Shown here one piece after another: positions 47,801-55,946 of a stretch of DNA of 64,000 nucleotides. How positions within the stretch are numbered: the first letter of the stretch is position 1; every line of letters begins with the position of its first letter. This DNA is from Bacteroidota bacterium. GTDB taxonomy: Bacteria; Bacteroidota; Bacteroidia; Bacteroidales; VadinHA17. The translations under genes were made by a program, and so were the position numbers. Under the pieces are notes generated by a model, which saw nothing but the letters and a program-made list of their open reading frames with translations, did no database searches and was not told the origin of the DNA. The stretch lies in assembly GCA_029547705.1 (NCBI GenBank), contig JAKPOU010000066.1, forward strand, positions 35,327-99,326, in the 5' to 3' direction.

Positions 47801-48739
47801 GTTTGACCTGTAACGGGCTACTACCACACCGCCAACTGCTTCGGAACCCGACTTGTCGAGGCCTCCCCTGCGCGGAGATGGTCCGAAACTGACCCTTGCA
47901 ATATCCCTGATGCGGACGGGAATGTTATTCCTTACTGCAACAACTGAATACTCCAGATCCTCAAGGCTTTTCACATAACCCAGCCCTCTTATCAGGTATT
48001 CGGCATAATTGAGTTCAATTGTTTCCGCTCCTATGTCGAGATTGCTGCTCTGAACGGCATGCATGACATCCCTGACGGAAACATTGAATGCCCTTAGAGC
48101 ATCCGGATCAAGATCAACCTGGTATTCTTTTACAAACCCTCCTGCCGAAGCCACTTCCGCAACACCTTCGGCCGCTGAAAGTGAATATTTCACATAGTAG
48201 TCCTGAATTGCCCTCAGCTCCTGGGGATCCCATCCCCCGGCCGGCAGTCCGGTTTTCGGATCACGGCCCTCAAGTGTATACCAGAATACCTGACCGAGTG
48301 CGGTTGCATCCGGACCAAGGGATGGCTGCACACCTGCAGGCAGAGTGCCCGGAGGCAGGGAATTGAGTTTTTCAAGTATCCGTGACCTGCTCCAGTAAAA
48401 CTCCACATTGTCATTGAAAATTATGTAAATAAATGACATTCCGAACATTGAACTGCTCCGGATAGTCTGAACACCGGGTATTCCAAGCAGGGCAGTGGTC
48501 AGCGGATAGGTCACCTGGTCCTGTATGTCCCTGGGTGATCTTCCCATCCATTCAGTAGAAACAATCTGCTGATTCTCACCTATATCAGGTAGAGCGTCAA
48601 CGGGAACCGGGCTTTCAGGCAGAAAGGAAACCTTCTTATCAAAAGGCATGGTAATCAGACCTGCCACCACGAAAATGATGAACAGCAGAAAGGCTACCAC
48701 CCTGTTCTCCAGAAAATATTTTACCAGCCTGTTAAACAT
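44879..48739 (-). CDS. cusA: CusA-like Cu(I)/Ag(I) RND efflux pump, enlarged (1,286 aa), system 3
   Basis: Inner-membrane pump. The helix-4 relay is AIAIGVMVDIGIVDVEN with Asp431, Asp436 and Glu438. The methionine relay of E. coli CusA (Met573, Met623, Met672) has clear counterparts at Met721 (FLLMPTSMP), Met771 (VQMFENTI) and Met874 (LVMLSTG). The first two keep the 50-residue spacing. Compared with the usual length of about 1,040 it has two inserts. One, about 530-640, holds extra hydrophobic helices (FLLIASGLIIAAVW; INIAIVVLFALWYLAKGWL; FLFVAGIVAVILLALMSL). The other, about 780-840, is a charged loop. Substrate prediction as monovalent copper/silver is strong. Confidence 0.93.
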   Translation of the reverse strand: MFNRLVKYFLENRVVAFLLFIIFVVAGLITMPFDKKVSFLPESPVPVDALPDIGENQQIVSTEWMGRSPRDIQDQVTYPLTTALLGIPGVQTIRSSSMFGMSFIYIIFNDNVEFYWSRSRILEKLNSLPPGTLPAGVQPSLGPDATALGQVFWYTLEGRDPKTGLPAGGWDPQELRAIQDYYVKYSLSAAEGVAEVASAGGFVKEYQVDLDPDALRAFNVSVRDVMHAVQSSNLDIGAETIELNYAEYLIRGLGYVKSLEDLEYSVVAVRNNIPVRIRDIARVSFGPSPRRGGLDKSGSEAVGGVVVARYRSNPWAVIGNVKDRIAEVEAGLPQKILPDGTVSKVTIVPFYDRTGLIRETIGTLETALSHEILISIIVILVLLLNLRASLIVSGLLPAGVLMTFILMRLAGIEANIVALSGIAIAIGVMVDIGIVDVENILRHLEMPENRGVKGERLLKVIYEATVEVRGAVVTSVSTTIVSFLPVFAMQAQEGKLFHPLAFTKTFALLSAFILGIVILPTLVYLFFNITSGRKTTKKAWNFLLIASGLIIAAVWQTWPALALTAAGINNLLAGRWSERRKNYPGHINIAIVVLFALWYLAKGWLPLGPHNSQFVNFLFVAGIVAVILLALMSLVRYYENIMGWALKNKLKFLLIPGATLLFGWLAWMGFDRTFGFIAGSFEKAGWKKIRQTALWQGASGIFPGAGKEFMPALDEGSFLLMPTSMPHTGIEKNLEYIEILDRRVAAIPEVEAAVGKWGRVNSALDPAPVQMFENTINYRPEYILDENGRRMRFRTDRTGSFILKGDLKYNSGSDKFRLIPADSLIPDRKGDFFRQWRPEIKSPDDIWKEIVKATAIPGLTSAPKLQPIETRLVMLSTGMRAPMGLKVYGPDLEAIEHAGLQFEKALKDVPSVNPSTVFYDRAVGAPYIEIRLRREAMARYGITVSELQEVLQVAVGGMSLTTSVEGRERFPLRVRYARELRDNPEDLGKILIPAAGGIQVPLGAVADIDYTKGAQMIQSENTFLVGYVIFDKHEGKAEVDVVNEAAGILRAGIDSGDIELPPGVSYKFAGNYEHQIRATKRLSVVIPLSLIIILFLLYQRFRTITASFIHFSGVFVAFAGGFIMLWLYGQDWFMNFNLAGMNMRELFQMHTINLSVAVWVGFIALFGIATNDGVLMGTYIHQIFEERQPATVNEVRKAVLDAGKKRVRPAMMTTAVAVIALLPVLSSTGKGSDIMVPMAIPAFGGMLIQVMTIFVVPLFQAIWRETEINKSAAPGPAERIITEGTQ

Positions 48740-48803
48740 TTTGATTTACAGAAAGAATGTAATACACATCCCGCGCCGGCCGTCAGCCCGGAAACCTGTC
48801 TGC

Positions 48804-49187
48804 CTATTTTGAACGTTCATAATGGCAGCATGCCGGAAGCTTTGAATAAACATCATCCGGAGCCTTGTACTTTTCGGTATCATGACCGGCGGCTGCCAGC
48901 TTTTTTTTGAGCGCATCACTGTTTGTTTTGGCAGGATCATAGCTTACAGTCAGCAACTGTGTTTTCTGATCCCATGATGCAGCGGATGCTCCTTCACTTT
49001 TTACAGTCGTCTCAATGCGTGTCTTGCACATACCGCATTTTCCCCATACCCTGAAGGATTCGGTTCTGACAGATTCAGTCCCGGGGACTGATCTGTCCGT
49101 CCGGTCCGGCTGACCGGTCTGTGCAGCGGCCGACATGCTCAAACCTGCCATCAGCAACACTGCAAAAGCAAAATTGAATGATTTCAT
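48804..49187 (-). CDS. Exported HMA-domain metallochaperone
   Basis: A 127-residue protein with a signal peptide (about 1-22, ending SAAAQ) and one heavy-metal-associated domain. The binding motif is KCGMCKTRIE with Cys51 and Cys54, followed by the usual beta strand LLTVSYDPAKTNSDALKKKL. The C-terminus adds a second possible site, Cys120-Cys121-His122 (PACCHYERS). It is predicted to carry Cu(I) in the periplasm to the CusB/CusA proteins encoded downstream (64 bp to the pump gene). Confidence 0.9.
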   Translation of the reverse strand: MKSFNFAFAVLLMAGLSMSAAAQTGQPDRTDRSVPGTESVRTESFRVWGKCGMCKTRIETTVKSEGASAASWDQKTQLLTVSYDPAKTNSDALKKKLAAAGHDTEKYKAPDDVYSKLPACCHYERSK

Positions 49188-49293
49188 CTCTGATTCTCTT
49201 TAGTGTTAATGATAAGACGTAACAATATGGTATCGGGACCCGGGCCGGCAATTATTTCCTGTACCGGCGAGCCGGGTGAAGAGAGGCAAACAA

Positions 49294-49713
49294 TCAGATC
49301 CGCAGAACGCAGATCCTGGACAGGGAAACTTCTGACTCGGGCTTCTCACCGGGAGGCTTGTTCCGGAAAGCCGTTTCAGTCTGATCAGAAACTGCAGGTG
49401 ACAGATGCGGGGGCGGAGCCTGAAAAAAACGGACTTTTTTGCCGCCGTCCGGATGTGTCAGTCTGAAGTATTCAGGTATGAATATATTGTTTATGCCATA
49501 TGAAGCAAACTGATCCTCACAACAAATACTGCCGAATTCTGTTTGAAATGAGAAGGAATGTTTCTGATCTTCCATCCCGCACGATGCCGCTGTACCTGTA
49601 AGGGACAAGCGCCTGGCAGCAAGTTCCCCGCCGCAGTAATGGTGGTCTATGCTTATCCTCATTCCAGTGAGGAACATCAGGCCTGTAATTAATATGGCAA
49701 GTGCTTTTCTCAT
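49294..49713 (-). CDS. HYC_CC_PP-type small protein leading efflux operon 3
   Basis: A 139-residue protein with an N-terminal hydrophobic helix (about 4-19) and the motif set that names the family: His25-Tyr26-Cys27 (DHHYCGGE), Cys64-Cys65 (SICCED) and a Pro run at 100-102 (QAPPPHL). The ATG at 49713 is chosen because it directly precedes the hydrophobic segment; a longer frame from 49791 adds 26 residues without signal character. Its Cys/His sites face the periplasm and suggest copper handling. Its location, 106 bp upstream of the HMA protein gene and in front of cusA, agrees. The biochemical role of the family is, to my knowledge, undefined. Confidence 0.8.
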   Translation of the reverse strand: MRKALAILITGLMFLTGMRISIDHHYCGGELAARRLSLTGTAASCGMEDQKHSFSFQTEFGSICCEDQFASYGINNIFIPEYFRLTHPDGGKKVRFFQAPPPHLSPAVSDQTETAFRNKPPGEKPESEVSLSRICVLRI

Positions 49714-49927
49714 CAGTAAATAAACAGAATTACCAGCTAAATGTTCAGCAATACGGCAGATCCGGACTTTTATTTCCGGCTGGCTTTGCAAGGTCCTTTT
49801 GCACCGGATACGGCATGCAGAACTTCCCTCTTCTTCCTTTTTTTTATCTTTACGGGAAAACGGGTTTGCTTACCCATATCCGGCACGGGAAATCAAGCTT
49901 GTCGCGTCACTTTAAAAAATCAAAGCT

Positions 49928-50818
49928 ATGAAACGAATTGCCTTCCTTTTACCTTTTCTGACTGTTCTTCTTTTTCCGGCCTGCTCGGAAGCTGCTGATG
50001 AAATAATTGCCTGCGGAGATGACCAGGTAATAATTATTGACAGAAACAAGTCGGCCGATACAAATGTGTTTATTACCTGGAAGTGGAAAATAGGCGAGAT
50101 TGACGATCTGCCCGGGGATTACCTGAAATATATGAGAACCACCGATGAATGCAAACCGGTTGACAACAATAAAAAGATACTCATTGCTTCATCATCAGGC
50201 GGAGTGGTTCTGACAGACAGGAAAACAAAGAAAAGCCTGTTTTATGCGTATGTCCCCATGGCTCACTCGGCTGAATTACTGCCGGGCGACAGGATTGTCG
50301 TTGCATTGTCAACAAATCCCGAAGGAAACTGCATTCAGTTATTCGATATCGGGAAACCGGATAAGGTAATTTACCAGGACAGCCTTTATTCCGGTCACGG
50401 AGTGGTGTGGATGCCCCGGTATCAAAGATTGTTTGCCCTGGGCTTTGACGAACTCCGGTCATATTCACTGAAAGACTGGGATACTGACAATCCCTCACTG
50501 CAACCGGACAGGAAATGGCAATTGCCGGATAACGGCGGCCACGATCTGAATAACATTACGGACGACAGGCTTATAATAACCACACACAACGGAGTATGGA
50601 CCTTTGACATCCCTGATGAACAATTTCGTGAATTTGAATTGCTTAAGGATGTCAGGAATGTGAAATCCGTCAACTACAATGAATCCACGGGGGAACTGCT
50701 TTATACAAAAGGAGAGATCAGCTGGTGGACACATAACATCTATTCCAGGAATCCTGACAAAACCATTACGGTTCCTGACATAGACCTTTACAAGACAAGA
50801 GTGATACGGCGCCGCTAG
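49928..50818 (+). CDS. Secreted beta-propeller-like protein (DUF6528-like)
   Basis: A 296-residue exported protein. The N-terminus has a hydrophobic segment ending LLFPACSEAAD, which may be a lipoprotein signal with Cys19. The body has repeated four-strand blocks (EIIACGDDQVIIIDRN; KILIASSSGGVVLTDRK; DRIVVALSTNPEGNCIQLFD; RLIITTHNGVWTFDI) like a six-bladed propeller and resembles the DUF6528 family. No catalytic residues can be named. It is the first gene of a plus-strand series rich in glycan-active enzymes and may bind or lyse a carbohydrate; that is context inference only. Confidence 0.7.
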   Translation: MKRIAFLLPFLTVLLFPACSEAADEIIACGDDQVIIIDRNKSADTNVFITWKWKIGEIDDLPGDYLKYMRTTDECKPVDNNKKILIASSSGGVVLTDRKTKKSLFYAYVPMAHSAELLPGDRIVVALSTNPEGNCIQLFDIGKPDKVIYQDSLYSGHGVVWMPRYQRLFALGFDELRSYSLKDWDTDNPSLQPDRKWQLPDNGGHDLNNITDDRLIITTHNGVWTFDIPDEQFREFELLKDVRNVKSVNYNESTGELLYTKGEISWWTHNIYSRNPDKTITVPDIDLYKTRVIRRR

Positions 50819-50932
50819 AAACATCCGTCGCGCCTGATGATTCCGGCAAACTCACCGGAGGTGCACGGGAGTCAGGTTTTATCCGTATTTTTAAACTTAT
50901 GAAGTATTCAGGCAAAAACAAACGAAATCATC

Positions 50933-52519
50933 ATGAAACATATTTGTAATGTCCTTGAACGGTCACTGTTAATGAGTGTGATTGCAGTATTCCTGATTTC
51001 AGCGGATTTACATGAGCATTCAGGAAATTTCAAAATCGGCTGGGCATCCGCCGACATCACACCCGACAAACCTGTGCTCATAGCCGGACAATTTCATGCA
51101 CGGGTCATGGAGGGTGTAATGGATCCCATTACGGCAACGGCTCTTGCTCTTGAGAGCGGCAGCGGGCCTTCTTCAGCGAAAATCATTATGATCAGCTGCG
51201 ATCTGGTAAGTATCAGTGACGGCATGCGTGATGGCTCCCCCGACAACCTGAGGGATAATGTAAGGGAGCTCCTGAAGCATACCATTCCTGAAGTCAGTCC
51301 GGAACAGATCTTCCTCAATGCCACACATACCCACACAGCTCCGCTTGTCGGATCAGCCCGGAATTCGGAAAGCGTTTACGGTGTTGAGCTTGATGTTCTG
51401 TCTCCTGCCGACTGCCAGAAATATATCGCAGAGCGTATAGCCCGGGCCGCGGAAAAGGCATGGAAAAGCCGCAGGGCCGGGGGAATAAGTTTTGGGCTGG
51501 GCCATGCCGTTGTGGGTCACAACAGACTGACTGTTGACAAGGATGGCAGATCAACTATGTATAAAAGACCTGACACTCCCGGGTTCAGTCATGTGGAAGG
51601 ATATGAGGATCATTCCCTGAACCTGCTATATACCTGGGATGACAGGAACAATCTCACCGGCATAGTGGTAAACGTCCCTTGTCCGGCCCAGGTCACCGAA
51701 GGCAGGTTCATGATCAGTGCCGATTACTGGAACGAGACGAGGATTGAGCTTCGCGGAAGACTTGGAGATGAAATACATATCCTTCCCCAGTGCAGTGCCG
51801 CGGGAGACCAGTCGCCGCATGTCCTGATCGGTGAAAAAGCTGAGGCAAGAATGCAGAAGCTGATGTTCTCCGACAGTATAACCGGCGGCCAGACTCTGGC
51901 ACACAGGAAACAGATTGCCCTGAGAATAGCCGATGCAGTCACCTCAATACTGCCGTATATGAAAAGCAGTATTGACCGGGATCCGGTATTTGAGCACAAA
52001 ATGGAAATCGTTGAGCTTTCGAGAAGACTCATTGACACAGCTGATGTAAATAATGCTCTCAGGGAATCAGAAACTTACAGAGAGCAATATAATGAGCTGA
52101 TAAGTGAAATCCGGAATAATCCCGATGCCACCCTGAAACCACGCTGGTACACCGGTATTTCGCAAATCCATACCCTGATGAAAAGGGGTGAAAGCGTAAA
52201 GGAACGGTATGAGCTGGAGAAGATACAGCCCCGGATGCCGGTTGAGGTTCATGTCCTGAGGATAGGCGACATGGTGATTGCCACGAATCCCTTCGAACTC
52301 TACCTCGATTACGGAATGAGAATAAAGGGGCGCAGTCCTGCCATACAGACTTTTCTTGTTCAGCTTGCCGGAAGCGGATCTTATTTACCTCCGCAACGCT
52401 CCGTCGCCGGGGGATCCTACGGCGCTGTCCCGGCAAGCACACTGATGGGACCGGAAGGCGGACAGGAACTGGTTGAAAAAACCCTGGAAATGATCAGTTC
52501 ACTTTGGCAGGTTCAATGA
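50933..52519 (+). CDS. Neutral/alkaline ceramidase-superfamily protein, Ser kept
   Basis: A 528-residue exported protein (hydrophobic segment about 11-24). It carries superfamily markers: ASADITPD (about 38-45), the metal-site motif NATHTHTAP with His132 and His134, and CSAAGDQSPH, in which Ser294 matches the nucleophile-like Ser of neutral ceramidases (GDVSPN). Full ceramidases are 650-700 aa with a C-terminal Ig-like domain; here that domain is short or missing. Members of this size in Bacteroidota sit among glycosidase genes and may act on amides or esters of sugars and not on ceramide. It stands 65 bp before the following glycosidase gene. Confidence 0.75.
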   Translation: MKHICNVLERSLLMSVIAVFLISADLHEHSGNFKIGWASADITPDKPVLIAGQFHARVMEGVMDPITATALALESGSGPSSAKIIMISCDLVSISDGMRDGSPDNLRDNVRELLKHTIPEVSPEQIFLNATHTHTAPLVGSARNSESVYGVELDVLSPADCQKYIAERIARAAEKAWKSRRAGGISFGLGHAVVGHNRLTVDKDGRSTMYKRPDTPGFSHVEGYEDHSLNLLYTWDDRNNLTGIVVNVPCPAQVTEGRFMISADYWNETRIELRGRLGDEIHILPQCSAAGDQSPHVLIGEKAEARMQKLMFSDSITGGQTLAHRKQIALRIADAVTSILPYMKSSIDRDPVFEHKMEIVELSRRLIDTADVNNALRESETYREQYNELISEIRNNPDATLKPRWYTGISQIHTLMKRGESVKERYELEKIQPRMPVEVHVLRIGDMVIATNPFELYLDYGMRIKGRSPAIQTFLVQLAGSGSYLPPQRSVAGGSYGAVPASTLMGPEGGQELVEKTLEMISSLWQVQ

Positions 52520-52584
52520 TCAGGTTGAGAATAAACCAAAATTCAAAGACCGGTACTTTTACCTAAACAATAAATATTTATACT

Positions 52585-54726
52585 ATGAAAAGGAGAATAC
52601 TGTATGATCACAATGGGAAAAGTAAGTTCCTGCTGCTCCTGCAAAAAGGGAAATCCTTTTCTGCAGTTTTCATACTTTTGCTTCTTTCATCCTCAATTAC
52701 GCTAAACGAATCAGGTTCTGCAGCGGATATGACCGCACAGGAAATTTCCCCGGGGAAAACCATCCCTTATAGCCTGCCATGGGATGATATGCCGGTAGAC
52801 TTATCCTTCATATTTGCCGGGGAAAAACCTGCGGGCAAGCATGGTTTCCTGCAGGTCAGAGGCAATGAATTTGTTTTTGAGGATGGAACACCTGCAAGAT
52901 TCTGGGGTACGAATTTCAATAGCGGACAGTGTTTTCCCCCGCACGAACACAGTGCCCGTATAGCAAAACGGCTTGCTAAAACCGGAGTGAACATCGTAAG
53001 GTTTCACCAGATGGATGCTGAATGGGCTTCTCCGAATATTTTTCAATGCTCCCCGGGTGAGAACAAAACAAATACAATGAATCTCGATCCTGATAGCATG
53101 GACAGGCTGGATTACCTCATATACAACCTGAAGAAAGAAGGCATATATATTTACATGGACCTGCTCACATACAGGAGATTCAAAACGGGAGATGGTGTTG
53201 AGGCAGCGGAACAGCTTGGTGATGCTGCAAAACCCTACAGCACATTCAACAGGAAGCTGATAGAATTACAGAAAAAATTCAACTATGATCTGTGGACGCA
53301 TGTTAATCCTTACACAAAACTGGCATATAAGGATGATCCGGCAATAGTACTGGTTGAGGTGACAAATGAAAATGACCTCTTCAGTCAGAAGGTTAGCCTT
53401 GAACCCTATAGAAGCGAGTTGGAAAAAATGTACCGGAGCTGGGCTAAAAAGGGAAAAATCAGATTGCCTGAAGGGAACGTGGATTTTACCGTGACAGACA
53501 ATACCATGCTGCAGTTTTTCACAGATGTAAGCAGGGATTACTATCGGGAAATGATTTCCCACATGAGGGAAACAGGTGTAAAGATTCCTGTAGCAGGAAC
53601 AAACTGGACCAGGAACGCTGCCCATCTGTCGGCACAGACCATAGGCGATTTCACCGACAGCCATGCCTACTGGTACACCTTCGGAATATGGGGAATGAAT
53701 AATAAAAGGTTCATGAACGATCCGATGACTGGCAGTACCGGCAACATGCTCACGGGACTCTCCTTTTATAATGTTGCGGGCAAGCCGTTTTTCGTGTCGG
53801 AATGGGATAATCCATGGCCAAATGAATGGAGGGCAGAAAGCCCCCTGCTGATGGCCGCTGTCGGAGCAATGCAGGGATGGGGTGGATTTGCCATTCATAC
53901 CTACCGCTATGGTAATGATGAAGATGTGGATATGATCGGAAAACCAATCACTTCTGATGCAATAGGCGGAGTTTATTACAGGGGCGGGGTATTTGATACA
54001 TTCAATGACCCGGCGAAATTCGGACTTTTCTACCATGCGGCACTTATCATGCGCAGAGGAGATGTTCAAACGCCGGAAAAGATCAGCTATATTAAACTGA
54101 AGGATATCTCAGCCACTTCCGCCATTAAAGCCCTGCCCCTTGCAGCAGAAAAACAACGAATAAAAATAGTTCTGCCCGGGGACGAAAGCATATCCGCCGG
54201 ACTGGCTGATTCAGATCAGCCTTTTGCTGATACCGGCAAGGGAGAAGTAATATCTGACACCAAGGAACTTTACAGAAATATCACCAAAAAATTTGGCTGG
54301 ATTGATACTCCCCGGACAAAAGCAGTATACGGATTCACCGGTGGGGAAGGTCCGGTAAAACTGACGGATCTGACAATCAGTGTGAAGAACGATTTTGCAA
54401 CTGTTGCTGTCAGCAGCCTGACCGATGATCCGATATCCGCTTCCCCGAATATGCTGCTGACTACAGTAGGACGGGCTGACAATACCGGGAGCAGATATAA
54501 TGAAGATCATACTGTTCAGCTGGACCCGGGACACGGACCTGTACAGGTCAACGTCATTGAAGCTGTGATTGAGATCAGGACCGGCAGGAGCAATCTACGG
54601 GTCATGTCTGTTAATCCCCGGGGCTTTATAACCGGCTATATACCTTCGGAGTATAAAGACGGAGTCTTCCGTTTCGAAGTGGGAAAGGAATACCAGTCAA
54701 TGTATTACCTCATTCAAAGTTTGTAA
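52585..54726 (+). CDS. Secreted TIM-barrel glycoside hydrolase, clan A-like
   Basis: A 713-residue exported enzyme (hydrophobic signal about 27-36 after a long basic N-region). The N-terminal part carries a beta domain with FVFEDGTPARFWGTNF, the usual lead-in of GH5/GH2-like barrels. Then come NIVRFHQMDAEW, the candidate acid/base Glu262 in VEVTNEND and the candidate nucleophile Glu406 in FFVSEWDNP. Both positions fit a retaining clan-A enzyme. The C-terminal 200 residues are beta-rich. I cannot fix the CAZy family. The gene is followed after 20 bp by a ceramidase-like gene. Confidence 0.8.
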   Translation: MKRRILYDHNGKSKFLLLLQKGKSFSAVFILLLLSSSITLNESGSAADMTAQEISPGKTIPYSLPWDDMPVDLSFIFAGEKPAGKHGFLQVRGNEFVFEDGTPARFWGTNFNSGQCFPPHEHSARIAKRLAKTGVNIVRFHQMDAEWASPNIFQCSPGENKTNTMNLDPDSMDRLDYLIYNLKKEGIYIYMDLLTYRRFKTGDGVEAAEQLGDAAKPYSTFNRKLIELQKKFNYDLWTHVNPYTKLAYKDDPAIVLVEVTNENDLFSQKVSLEPYRSELEKMYRSWAKKGKIRLPEGNVDFTVTDNTMLQFFTDVSRDYYREMISHMRETGVKIPVAGTNWTRNAAHLSAQTIGDFTDSHAYWYTFGIWGMNNKRFMNDPMTGSTGNMLTGLSFYNVAGKPFFVSEWDNPWPNEWRAESPLLMAAVGAMQGWGGFAIHTYRYGNDEDVDMIGKPITSDAIGGVYYRGGVFDTFNDPAKFGLFYHAALIMRRGDVQTPEKISYIKLKDISATSAIKALPLAAEKQRIKIVLPGDESISAGLADSDQPFADTGKGEVISDTKELYRNITKKFGWIDTPRTKAVYGFTGGEGPVKLTDLTISVKNDFATVAVSSLTDDPISASPNMLLTTVGRADNTGSRYNEDHTVQLDPGHGPVQVNVIEAVIEIRTGRSNLRVMSVNPRGFITGYIPSEYKDGVFRFEVGKEYQSMYYLIQSL

Positions 54727-54746
54727 ATAAGCAAAAATGATCAGTG

Positions 54747-55946
54747 ATGAAAAAGAACGCTTTCATTCCAAAACTTACATTCATGCTGGCTGTATGTTTC
54801 CTTTCACTGAACACTATTGCCGGTGATCTGAAAACAGGTTCAGCTGCGGTGAAAATCACTCCGCCCCCGGGAGCACCACTGGCAGGCTATTATTATGACC
54901 GGGCGGCAGATGGTGTTCACGATGACCTTTTCGCCAAAGCCATTGTTTTTGAAAAAGACGGAGTCAAAGCAGTTGTTATTTCGTGCGACCTGATATCCGT
55001 ACCGGCGGAGATTGTCTCAGCAGCAAGAAAGCTGATTGAAAAGAATACGGGAATAAGCCCCGGCTACGTGATGATCAGTGCAACTCATTCTCACACCGGA
55101 CCTGTTATGCCTAAGAAAATTGACAGGTACAATAATCTCCGGAACGCGGCATATGTGAAATATCTTTCGCAACTTCCCGGACTGATAGCGGAAAGTGCCA
55201 TACTGGCCAATTCTGCACTTGCTGATGCAAAACTATCAGTGGGGAAAGGTCATGAGGAATCAATCAGCTTCAACCGAAGGTTTTTCATGACAGATGGTAC
55301 CGTGGGATGGAATCCCGGGAAACTGAATCCCCGGATCATTGAACCGGCCGGTCCCATAGATCCGGAAGTCTATGTCCTGTATGCTGAAACTATTGAAGAA
55401 AAGCCTCTTGCAACCCTGGTAAATTTTGCACTGCACCTCGATAATGTAGGAGGGACAGAAATTTCTGCAGATATGCCCTTCACTCTGTCTTCCATCCTGG
55501 GCAGGGTAAAGGGGAGTGAAATGGTTACCCTCTTCGCCCAGGGCTGCGCCGGCAATATCAATCACATCAATGTCAGGACGAAGGACCCCCAGAAAGGTCA
55601 TGGTGAAGCTCAGCGCATAGCAACCGTTCTTTCGGGAGAGGTACTGAAAACATATACCAGGATGAAAGTTCTGGATATTGACAATATATCCGCAAGTCAG
55701 GAAATTGTCAGGCTGAAGCTGCCGGATGTCAGTCCTGATGAACTCCCCGGAGCCCTGGAAGTCATCTCACGGACAGGAAAACCTGATGCACCGGCATTCC
55801 TGGAACTGGTGAATGCCCATAAGGTGGTTGACGTTCTGGATAGGAACGGGGAACCGGTGAACTCACGTGTTGCTCCCGGGTCGGGCGAAATACTGGCTGA
55901 ACGGGCCCTTGCACTGCTGAACGGTCTGAAATCTGCCGGACAATGA
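54747..55946 (+). CDS. Neutral/alkaline ceramidase-superfamily protein, catalytic Ser replaced
   Basis: A 399-residue exported protein (signal about 1-26, ending TIAGD). It shares SAAVKITPPPG and the metal-site motif SATHSHTGP (His114, His116) with the 528-aa paralogue. Where that protein has the GDxSP nucleophile loop, this one reads CAGNINHI, with Asn272 in the Ser position. It may use another mechanism or have lost amidase activity. The ATG at 54747 is used; a GTG three bases upstream adds one residue. It overlaps the GH3 gene by four bases (ATGA), so the two are translationally coupled. Confidence 0.75.
   Translation: MKKNAFIPKLTFMLAVCFLSLNTIAGDLKTGSAAVKITPPPGAPLAGYYYDRAADGVHDDLFAKAIVFEKDGVKAVVISCDLISVPAEIVSAARKLIEKNTGISPGYVMISATHSHTGPVMPKKIDRYNNLRNAAYVKYLSQLPGLIAESAILANSALADAKLSVGKGHEESISFNRRFFMTDGTVGWNPGKLNPRIIEPAGPIDPEVYVLYAETIEEKPLATLVNFALHLDNVGGTEISADMPFTLSSILGRVKGSEMVTLFAQGCAGNINHINVRTKDPQKGHGEAQRIATVLSGEVLKTYTRMKVLDIDNISASQEIVRLKLPDVSPDELPGALEVISRTGKPDAPAFLELVNAHKVVDVLDRNGEPVNSRVAPGSGEILAERALALLNGLKSAGQ

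Noticed and set aside
53266..54069. A 267-codon minus-strand frame
   Set aside because: It is antisense to the clan-A glycosidase, whose catalytic motifs are in the plus frame.
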